NCBI GenBank assembly: GCA_965227255.1 | Contig: CBDDFS010000002.1 | Location: forward strand, 744,001 to 808,000 | Direction: 5' to 3' | Length of the DNA stretch: 64,000 nt | From: CBDDFS01 sp965227255 | Lineage (GTDB): Bacteria > Bacteroidota > Bacteroidia > Flavobacteriales_E > Vicingaceae | Part shown: in pieces, positions 16,009-24,000 of the stretch | How the letters are laid out: the number at the start of each line of letters is the position of its first letter | Position numbering within the stretch: position 1 is the first letter of the stretch | Notes under the pieces: generated by a model | Database searches by the model: none | What the model was told of the DNA's origin: nothing | Seen by the model: the letters and a program-made list of their open reading frames with translations, nothing else | Position numbers and translations under genes: made by a program

Positions 16009-16221
16009 ATGACTCCTGAGATATTTTATGAAAGATTGCTTCACTCGGAAATTTCGTCTGAGCACCTCAAAAGGATTTATGAGATGGTCCTGTTTGAGAG
16101 GGATAAAAACCTGGATTTGAAAAGCGAGGACCTCGAATCGATTCAAAAACTTCATCAGCTCATTGCATTGCTGGTTGAGACAGAGATCGATTTTGAAAAT
16201 GCCTTTGGTCTGGGAGATTGA
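16009..16221 (+). CDS. Small acidic helical protein, unknown
   Basis: 70 residues, MTPEIFYERLLHSEISSEHL onwards, predicted almost entirely helical and acidic, without Cys or membrane segment. Its stop codon overlaps a TTG in the frame of the next gene, although that gene more likely starts at a GTG 72 bp further on. No family recognised. Codon use and the clean ATG start suggest it is real. Confidence 0.6.
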   Translation: MTPEIFYERLLHSEISSEHLKRIYEMVLFERDKNLDLKSEDLESIQKLHQLIALLVETEIDFENAFGLGD

Positions 16222-16289
16222 CCAAAATCAGATTAATTCACGGTCTAAACTCCTGTTTGCTCCAAAGACGCAATCCTAACTTCGCCAAA

Positions 16290-16895
16290 GTGCGAAGTAA
16301 ATCTAACTACCTTTTTCTTGCAATTATTTTCCTTCTTGTTAATCGTGCAAGTGCACAAGGAATCACGGATTATGATGAGTGGGGAATTTCATTGGGTGCC
16401 CGACATCTTGTTGGGAATTCAAACGAGCTTATTTCTGACATACAAGGGACCAACAATTATTCCATCGGAGCATTTTATAATTATGTTCCATCCGATTATT
16501 GGACCATTCCGGTATATGTTTATTTCACACGTGATATAATCCGGTTAAGTGAAGGAAATGCGGATTTTAAGGCAAATTATCTTGACGTTGAATTCGATTA
16601 CAGAAGATACATAGTTTTCTGGTCAGGGGGCAGACTCTTTCTGGAAGGTGGATTGCAAAATAGATTCTTACTAAGCAATAACGAATACATCTCAATCAAT
16701 GGAAATTCGTTTTCCTTTAATCAATATATTCCGTTGGCTAAATTCGGTTTTGGAATGGAAATAGATGCAGGGCACTTTGCTGTTTTCGTGCTAAGTCTGG
16801 AATATCAGAGTTCATTTAAGAGCATGTTTGATGAAAGGGATATGCCCAACGATCAATACATAGGATTTAAACTTTCTGTGCCTTTTACGCTATAG
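16290..16895 (+). CDS. Exported protein of unknown function
   Basis: About 201 residues if it starts at the GTG at 16290 (M)RSKSNYLFLAIIFLLVNRA then SAQ, a normal signal peptide. The frame is open further to a TTG at 16218, which would add 24 residues ahead of the signal peptide and overlap the upstream stop; I consider that less likely. The mature part is beta-rich with aromatic/Gly alternation (WGISLGARHLVGN, YSIGAFYNYVPSDYW, GFKLSVPFTL), as in a small outer-membrane barrel ending in a hydrophobic C-terminal strand. Function unknown. Confidence 0.65.
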   Translation: MRSKSNYLFLAIIFLLVNRASAQGITDYDEWGISLGARHLVGNSNELISDIQGTNNYSIGAFYNYVPSDYWTIPVYVYFTRDIIRLSEGNADFKANYLDVEFDYRRYIVFWSGGRLFLEGGLQNRFLLSNNEYISINGNSFSFNQYIPLAKFGFGMEIDAGHFAVFVLSLEYQSSFKSMFDERDMPNDQYIGFKLSVPFTL

Positions 16896-16908
16896 CCATT
16901 GGGTATCT

Positions 16909-16950
16909 CAATTCGAATTCATAATCGTCAATCTTCAATCTGAAATCATA
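16909..16950. repeat. 7-bp-period tandem array (AATCTTC type)
   Basis: In-phase heptads: CAATTCG, AATTCAT, AATCGTC, AATCTTC, AATCTGA, AATCATA. The last four are the clearest. It begins 13 bp after the stop codon of the upstream exported-protein gene and ends 57 bp before the next ATG. Confidence 0.65.
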
Positions 16951-17007
16951 TTGCTGAGGACATTGAACGTCTGCAATTTATTGGGCAGTTCGACCGAAAA
17001 TTGTATC

Positions 17008-17481
17008 ATGAAATATTCTGATATAGTTTATGATGAGGTGCAGGAAAGGTTGGATCTTCAGACTGAATTGTTGTTAAACAGCGGTGATTCAGAAGAAGGT
17101 ACAACAGCAGAGAATGTTTTTTTTCGTGTAGGTACAGAATATTTATACCGAGCTCCAAAACTGGCCGGATTTCGTCTAGTTCAGGGTTTGATCGAAGGAT
17201 CAAGACCCGGGTATCGATATGCATATTGTTGGCTGGAGAACAACACGGAAGTCATCGACATACTCAGAAAGAAGAGGATGGGCAAGAAATTCTTCTATTT
17301 CCGGAATAAGATTGAAGAAGATCAATTGGTCAGATTTATAACTCAAAAGGATTATGCTTCTCATGCTTGGATGGGAAGTCTGGGAGCTCATTTGCATCGA
17401 TGGCTGCTGAATGATGTTCCGGTCAAGATATATCCGGACGGCAGGGAACAATGGCCAAAGAGAATTCTGACTGAGAAATAA
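17008..17481 (+). CDS. Hypothetical cytoplasmic protein
   Basis: 157 residues from the ATG at 17008 (MKYSDIVYDEVQERLDLQ). The frame is open upstream to a TTG at 16951, but those 19 codons overlap the intergenic region after the heptad array and look non-coding. There is no signal peptide or membrane helix. It is mixed alpha/beta, with an aromatic-rich middle (YRYAYCWLEN) and the C-terminal motif LHRWLLNDVPVKIYPDG. I recognise no family. Confidence 0.6.
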   Translation: MKYSDIVYDEVQERLDLQTELLLNSGDSEEGTTAENVFFRVGTEYLYRAPKLAGFRLVQGLIEGSRPGYRYAYCWLENNTEVIDILRKKRMGKKFFYFRNKIEEDQLVRFITQKDYASHAWMGSLGAHLHRWLLNDVPVKIYPDGREQWPKRILTEK

Positions 17482-17535
17482 TACCCAAAACGCTACGTTT
17501 TTTCAAAGAGCCATATATTGTTCTTTGTCTTGAGG

Positions 17536-18186
17536 ATGCTATCAACGATATTTTTAACTATTTCGACACTTGCCGTTACCGGGCAGATTCGCTTCGAATA
17601 CAATAGTCTTATTAGAAATGATACAGCTATTCTGTACAAAGGAATTGAAAATAAGATCAAGATTCAGGGTTATGAATTGGATGATCGGTGCAAACTGATA
17701 GTTCACAACAAAGCATTGACCAAAGAGGCTGATAGGTACAGGACTAATGCTCAAAGCGATTATTATGTTTCCTTCAGCAAGGGGAGCGAGGCGGCCGTGT
17801 CGCTGATCAGGAATTCCGATACCTTATATTCTCAAGTAGTTTCAATTGAAAAATTGCCAAATCCGCGCCTTCAATATGGGCAAATTCGAGATTTTCAGGC
17901 AACAAAGACTGAATTAATCGCCGACCCAACATTGACAATAAAACTTGATGATTGCTTATTTGATCACGGATTCCGTGTAATCAGTTTTGATTTGTCATTC
18001 ATCGTTTCACCTGGAGACACACTAAACAACTTTGAGACGGTGAAAGGACCCAATCTAAATTCAAACCATATCCGGGTCATTGATGGCTTAAAAAGAGGCA
18101 ATAAAATCATGTTTCACAGAGCAAAAGTTACCTGTCCGGATTGTGCTATCCGAGAAATGCCACCACTTGTGATCCGAATAATATGA
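17536..18186 (+). CDS. Exported protein with GldM C-terminal-like domains
   Basis: 216 residues from the ATG at 17536; an in-frame TTG at 17518 is less likely. A signal peptide (MLSTIFLTISTLAVTG then Q) precedes a beta-rich body. Segments resemble the periplasmic C-terminal domains of the T9SS/gliding protein GldM: NDTAILYKGIENKIKIQGYE, like GldM's surface-layer domain, and the ending DGLKRGNKIMFHRAKVTCP then PPLVIRII, like GldM's KRG-x-K-x-x-F-x-x-I-x-A pattern with its PPI-x-F end. No gldK, gldL or gldN is nearby and the GldM membrane anchor is absent, so this is a free-standing paralogous domain. Assignment by motif resemblance only. Confidence 0.65.
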   Translation: MLSTIFLTISTLAVTGQIRFEYNSLIRNDTAILYKGIENKIKIQGYELDDRCKLIVHNKALTKEADRYRTNAQSDYYVSFSKGSEAAVSLIRNSDTLYSQVVSIEKLPNPRLQYGQIRDFQATKTELIADPTLTIKLDDCLFDHGFRVISFDLSFIVSPGDTLNNFETVKGPNLNSNHIRVIDGLKRGNKIMFHRAKVTCPDCAIREMPPLVIRII

Positions 18187-18195
18187 ATGACGTCT

Positions 18196-18498
18196 TTATT
18201 GATCTATTTCCACTTTTATTGGTCCACCGTGTGATATAAAACCACCACCAATTTCGTCGATATTGATATCCAATTCATCATTAGTATTGATGCCGGTAAT
18301 ATTTACATCGATCTCATCTGATGCAAAACGCACGCTTATGCTTCCGTCTTCATTGGTGGGAACAAAAACATAATTGCCCATGCCATCCGATGTGGATGCC
18401 TTTGCACTTTTGACAAAATCGAATTTTTCGAGAACCATAATACTCAGACAAAATGCAATTATGGTTAAAATGGTTTTGAGGTATAAGTCGCTTTTCAT
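18196..18498 (-). CDS. Small exported or membrane-anchored protein
   Basis: 100 residues. A hydrophobic segment (about 8-24, LKTILTIIAFCLSIMVLE) acts as signal peptide or anchor. The remainder is acidic and strand-forming (DEIDVNITGINTNDELDINI), with a conserved-looking Gly-rich turn (GGGFISHGGPIKVEID). The gene converges on the GldM-C-like gene 9 bp away. Function unknown; similar short proteins occur in Cytophagales, but I cannot name a family. Confidence 0.65.
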   Translation of the reverse strand: MKSDLYLKTILTIIAFCLSIMVLEKFDFVKSAKASTSDGMGNYVFVPTNEDGSISVRFASDEIDVNITGINTNDELDINIDEIGGGFISHGGPIKVEIDQ

Positions 18499-18582
18499 GA
18501 TATTTTTATATTAAGTTCCTTTAAATTTAAGCCTTAGCTTAATCTGGTCCAATCAAGAATTTTTAAGCGCCCATATTTTAAA

Positions 18583-19050
18583 ATGAAGCACTGGTTTAAA
18601 TACGAACATGGTTATATCAACATTGATGACCGCAATATCTACCTGACAAATTCAGGAAACTGGTCTGAGGTTGAAGACTTAAAGAAAAGAAACGTTCGAC
18701 ACTCTGAGAACAGGAAGAAAAGGCGGATACAATTCTTCTTGTTCATTGTCATTTTGGTGACCGGAATAATAATGCTGTTAAGAATCAATAAAGATTCTTA
18801 CAATGTAATTTCTTTGGTTGGAGCCATAAGTGGAATCATCGTAGTTTATAAGTACATGCGCTCAGAGTTAGGTCCACGTTATATGATTCCATTTTCAAGG
18901 ATAAAGAGAATAGAAAATATAAAAACGATAACATACATTTATTATTTGGTGGAGCAGGAAAGGGAAAAGGTTCAAAGTCTTGCAAACCTTGAAAAGGCGG
19001 GTCTAGACTACTTAGATGAACTCAAGCAATCATGGCCACAAATTAAGTGA
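18583..19050 (+). CDS. Two-TM membrane protein, unknown
   Basis: 155 residues. Two membrane helices (about 50-66 and 73-90) are flanked by a basic linker (RHSENRKKRRIQ). The soluble ends are an N-terminal beta segment (YINIDDRNIYLTNSGNW) and a C-terminal part with IPFSRIKRIENIKT and a helix, an arrangement resembling small PH-like membrane proteins. It diverges from the small gene at 18196-18498 and is followed by the DUF4197 lipoprotein gene 65 bp later. Function unknown. Confidence 0.6.
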   Translation: MKHWFKYEHGYINIDDRNIYLTNSGNWSEVEDLKKRNVRHSENRKKRRIQFFLFIVILVTGIIMLLRINKDSYNVISLVGAISGIIVVYKYMRSELGPRYMIPFSRIKRIENIKTITYIYYLVEQEREKVQSLANLEKAGLDYLDELKQSWPQIK

Positions 19051-19115
19051 AATAAGACTTAGTTGTTGTAAAATAAACGCCAACCAATTCATATATTCGT
19101 CCAAAAGCAATATTC

Positions 19116-19838
19116 ATGAAAAAGTTCCTATTCCTCTTGACCATGGTTTCAATTATTAATGCCTGCGACAAAACAGAAGATGTCCTTGAATCTGTTGGAT
19201 TGTCGGACTCAGAAATAGTTGCCGGATTGAAGGAAGCACTAAAGGTTGGAACAGATACGGCCGTTTCCAGATTAAATGCTGTAGATGGCTATTATAAGGA
19301 TGTTGATGTGAAATTGTTTTTGCCTTCAGAAGCAGATGTGATTGTTGACAATATTTCAAGGCTAGGTCCGGCAGGTGATGCTCTGGTGGAAGAGGCTATT
19401 TTAAAGATCAATCGTGCTGCAGAAGATGCGGCGTCTGAAGCCACGCCGATATTCGTGGATGCCATCGTTGGAATTACGATAGCCGATAGTAAAGCAATAC
19501 TTGAAGGTCCGGACGACGCTGCTACCCAATATCTGAAAGCAGAAACATATGATGATCTTCAAGTCACCTTTCAGCCCAAAATTGAAAATTCTTTGAGCAA
19601 GAAGATAGTTGGAAATGTTTCAGCTGAATCAGCTTATGCCAGTTTGATCACGACTTATAATACCGGGTCATTGAATGGAATTCTATATCCAGAGATCGAA
19701 ACAAATAGTTTGTCGGAATACACAACTACCAAAGCCCTGGACGGACTATTTTTCAAAGTTGCCGAAGAAGAGGGAAAGATCCGGAATGATGTGAATCACC
19801 GGGTGAATGATATTTTAGAAAAGGTATTTGGGGAGTAG
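19116..19838 (+). CDS. DUF4197 lipoprotein
   Basis: 240 residues. MKKFLFLLTMVSIINAC is a lipoprotein signal peptide with lipobox INAC. The mature protein is helical and matches DUF4197 in order: GLSDSEIVAGLKEALKVG, YYKDVDVKLFLPSEADVI, LNRAAEDAA-like (INRAAEDAASEATPIF), ATQYLKAETYDDL and a C-terminal TTKALDGLFFKVAEEE. These are envelope proteins of unknown function found widely in Bacteroidota and Proteobacteria. Length is normal. Confidence 0.88.
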   Translation: MKKFLFLLTMVSIINACDKTEDVLESVGLSDSEIVAGLKEALKVGTDTAVSRLNAVDGYYKDVDVKLFLPSEADVIVDNISRLGPAGDALVEEAILKINRAAEDAASEATPIFVDAIVGITIADSKAILEGPDDAATQYLKAETYDDLQVTFQPKIENSLSKKIVGNVSAESAYASLITTYNTGSLNGILYPEIETNSLSEYTTTKALDGLFFKVAEEEGKIRNDVNHRVNDILEKVFGE

Positions 19839-20075
19839 TTTTTGATCATTTGTTTATTGGTGCATTTGTCTTTTCATTTAGTGATACTCTTCCTTCCTAA
19901 ATCACTGTGCTTATGTGTTTCACAATTCCATTAAACCAAAACTAAACCTCTTAGATTTACCCACTAAATTACTGCTCATTGTCAACAAATATGTTCATTA
20001 TTATGCTTATCTCTTCGTGAATCTTTTGTGTGCTTACACTCTTGAGGTAACATCTGACGTTGCAATACCAAAAAC

Positions 20076-21002
20076 CTAAAGTCCATCCATCTTTTTATAG
20101 ATTTCATTATAATAAAACCTGTATCCAAGGGAAATTTCATGTGATCCATTCGAATACTCTTGTAATTCAGAGAATTGAAGGTCATAAGAATATGAAACAT
20201 GAAAGAGTTTTAAGAATCGAATATTTAATAAAAGGGCCATTGCGTCTTGAGTTCTGTATGAAATTCCAATTTGGACTTTGCGAGAATAGTCCAATCTTAG
20301 ATTAAAATCAGCCTGTCCGGGATTGTTCTCTGCTTTGCTGAAATAAATTGAAGGCAGAAGTGAGACGTCTTTATCGATTCTATACTCATATCCCCCTATT
20401 ACGTTAAAGTGAAGAACCCTGGGCATAGCACCACCTACACTGGTATTCTCAAAAACAGGTGTTTTAGAATTGACAAGATTAATTGCAGAGATTCCGAAAT
20501 AAAAGTCTTTATGGAATAAATAGAGGCCTGTGGAAGCTTCTGGGACGATTGTTGATGATGATTGAGTTTGATCAGCCAAATTATCAACTTGATCTCTCAA
20601 GTCTAATTCGTTCCCATTTACAGAGTAGTACGATACAATAAATCCTAAGCCCAACGCTAACTTAATATCACGCGTAACAGGTAATTTGTATGAATAAGAT
20701 GCGGATACGCCTGTGTTATTTATTGGTCCTACCGCATCATTAAATAAAAACCCTCCAATTCCTGATCTTTTTTCAAAGATTGAACTGTTAATCGACAATA
20801 TTTGAGTCCTCGGCGCCCCTTCAAAGCCTACCCATTGCGTACGATTCCAAAGAGATGCATTCAAAAACCTCTCTGTTCCTGTTGCTGCAGGATTCAAGAT
20901 AGATTTCATATACATGTGTTGAGTCATTTGAGAAAGCTGTTGTGAATACAATTTGCTCAAACACAAAAGCATTGAAAACGTTATGAAGATCAAACGCCTC
21001 AT
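20076..21002 (-). CDS. PorP/SprF-family outer-membrane protein, T9SS partner
   Basis: 308 residues. A signal peptide (MRRLIFITFSMLLCLSKLYS) precedes a beta-barrel of the PorP/SprF family, recognised by LSQMTQHMYMKSILNPAATG, LWNRTQWVGFEGAPRTQ and NSSIFEKRSGIGGFLFND. SprF-type proteins help type B T9SS cargo reach and stay on the cell surface and are usually encoded directly after their cargo. Here its ATG overlaps the stop of the giant cargo gene by four bases (20999-21002), strong evidence for a functional pair by translational coupling. Confidence 0.95.
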   Translation of the reverse strand: MRRLIFITFSMLLCLSKLYSQQLSQMTQHMYMKSILNPAATGTERFLNASLWNRTQWVGFEGAPRTQILSINSSIFEKRSGIGGFLFNDAVGPINNTGVSASYSYKLPVTRDIKLALGLGFIVSYYSVNGNELDLRDQVDNLADQTQSSSTIVPEASTGLYLFHKDFYFGISAINLVNSKTPVFENTSVGGAMPRVLHFNVIGGYEYRIDKDVSLLPSIYFSKAENNPGQADFNLRLDYSRKVQIGISYRTQDAMALLLNIRFLKLFHVSYSYDLQFSELQEYSNGSHEISLGYRFYYNEIYKKMDGL

Positions 21003-24000
21003 TCTCTAATTATCGTTAAAGTGCCTGTTAATTTATCTTTCCCAGGACCAAGATCGACTACAAAGAAATAGACCGTCGCAGGCAGCTCTTTTCCTTCCCA
21101 GGTTCCATTCCAATCATTTTTATATCCATGACTTTCGTACAGAAGCTGGCCATTTCTATTAAATATTTGTACCGTATTATCTGGATAAAACTCAATTCCA
21201 TCTAAAACCCAAAAATCATTACTTCCGTCTCCATTTGGAGTAATGGTATTTGGAATGCTTACTTCGAACTCACAATACGACACAATTGTAGAGTCTAAGA
21301 GTGAACATCCGTTCTGAAGAGTAATTTCTACATATACTTTTCCAGTATCACTTATTCTATTGACTTTGTTTTTGAATCCATCAGACCATAAGAAACTTGC
21401 ACCACTGTTTCCTGCATCGACATCTACATACCCAATATCGCAGATCTCGTAATTAGACTTGAGAGAGGATTCAGGGAGTTCTAATAGAGTGAGAAAAAAT
21501 GTGTCTGTCACGGAACATTTATAATTTGAGGTTTGAACCCAATTGATTCCACTATCTCGATATGTTGTATAAAAAGAAGAATCTGCGTTCGACCATAAGT
21601 ATTGGTTGAAAGTCGAATCAATTAATAACTCAAGAGTATCACCATAACATAATTCATAGATTGAATCGAGATCAACAAAAGGATACTCTACAATACCAAT
21701 CCACACAGAATCAGAAGTAAGACATTTTCCATTCGTGACTTGAACCCATTTCAATCCAGATGTATTCGTATTGATGGATGATGAGGTTTCTCCATTATGC
21801 CACTGGTATGATGAATTTGACCAAAGTGCATTTAACCTGATTGAATCGCCACTACATAGAAAAGTATCAACTCCTAAATCAATTCGAGGTAGGGTATCAT
21901 AAATTATGGATATTGTATCGTATGCCCAGCAACCTCCATTTGCTGAACTAACAACAACCCAATACTCTCCGCTTATTGAAACTACCTTGATTGGTAAGTT
22001 TGAGGAATCATTCCAGATATATGTAGCTCCCTGACTGGAAGCATCCAGCTGATATAAAATACCTTCGCAGAGAACAGTATCTGGTCCTAAATCTAAAGTC
22101 AACGAATCATCGAATAGAACTTCAATCGAATCGAACTCTAGACAAACGCCGTTAGTCACTGTAACATGATAGTTGTCAGATGAGTCGACCAATATGTTGG
22201 ACATTGTTGACCCAGTATTCCAACTAAATGAATTTGGTGAAGTTAAACCTGTGCTCAAGCGAAGTGTATCTCCTTGACATAGGATCGAATCGTTTCCCAG
22301 GCTAAAAACAGGACGGAAATCCATGTTTACTTGAATTGTATCTGAAGAGACACAAGGACCATTGGACGCACTTAACCAATAAACATCATTACTGTCTACT
22401 TTGAGAATTGTATCTACAGATCCTCCGTACCAAAGATGATTATAGTTCGAAGTACTTCCTAGAAGATAAATACTATCCCCTTCACATATTGTGGTATCTG
22501 ATCCTAAATCAAAGGTTGGAAAGGATAAAACTGTCAATTGGATACTGTCATATGAGGTACAAGACCCGCTATCTACTCTTAACCAATGTATTCCTTGTGT
22601 ACTTACATAAATACTTCCGCTTGTTGAACTATCACTCCACAGATATGACGAATTGGAAATGTTGGCACTGAGCAGAAATGAATCGCCTTCGCAAATGGTT
22701 GAGTCAGGACCGATGCTAAATATGGGTGGCAAATCAAATTGCAGCAAAATCGTGTCTGTAGCAGAACAAGCTATATTGGCCTGATTCACCCAATACTTGC
22801 CGGACGTGTCGACATTTAGAGTGGAAAAACTACTTGAGTCAGACCAAGTAGTTATATAAAACCCACTGCCCGGATTTAGCGTGATAATGTCTCCGTAACA
22901 ATGCGAAGTGTCAGGTCCAAGATTAGGTGACGGAACTGAAAGTACAGAAACAAATAGATCTATAGTATCGCTGCAATAAGTTGTATCATCATTGAAAACC
23001 ACAAGTCTCGTGGTGTAAGTTCCTGGAGATCCATAAACATGAGTTGGGTGTTGATCAGTAAAATTTGTATTTCCGTCTCCAAAGTACCATTTCCACCCAG
23101 TCACATTCGCCAGGCTATCGTAAGAAAGATCAGTGAAATTCGTAGTGTCTCCTGCGCAAACAGTGTCTGAGGTAAACAGTGCAACTAGTTGACATGAAGG
23201 GTCAAATTCACAGATGGTCTCCTCAGTAAAAACTATTGTATCCACTTCGGTAGTCACTAAAGTTGGTGTGCCCCATGATTGCACTGATGAAGTTGGATCA
23301 CTTGTGCTAAGTTCAGACTCTTTTGTGGCGAACGAAATATCATTTCCATTACAAGCACCTTCTCCGCAGTTATTTAATTTTATAATGTAAGGATCAGCTC
23401 CCGTGTTCGATGGCCCATTCAAATTTGTTCCATAGTTTACAAACATATAGCCTCCGTCATCCGTCTGGAGAAGACTTTCACCCCAATATGATTCGGTAAT
23501 CGAATTACTATTTCCTTTATGCATCTTAGACCACATGGGATTTCCATAATCGTCTATCTTCATGATCATATTGTACATCCCTCCAGAATAATTCAAGAAT
23601 CCTGTTACTACAAACCCCTCATTTTTATCTTTTAGAATATGAATTACTCTACCTGATTGACTATTATGATCATACTTTCTGCTCCAAATGTATTTTCCGG
23701 CACTATCAATTTTCATGGTAAACAACCGATTATTTCCATTAGTTATTTGATCATATCCTCCAATAATAAAACCCTTATCATCTGTTCTTGCAGCTGATAA
23801 AAATGACTGTTGATATGCTCTGTCATAATATCTTTCCCATAGTTTAGTTCCGTTAGAATCCAAGTAGATGAAATAACCAGATCTTCCACCAGTGCCATAT
23901 CCAGTAGACTGGCCTGTGATGAGGTATTCTCTTTTTTCTTCTATTTCAATGACGCTGGTCATATGCATATTGCCCCCTCCAGAGAAATATCTATTCCATT

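Noticed and set aside
16218..16289. TTG start overlapping the previous stop, for the exported protein at 16290-16895
   Set aside because: It would put 24 polar residues ahead of a complete signal peptide; the GTG at 16290 gives a normal one. This remains uncertain.
19839..20075. Gap between the DUF4197 gene and the PorP/SprF gene
   Set aside because: Searched for small genes, hairpins and arrays on both strands; only AT-rich sequence without a convincing terminator was seen.
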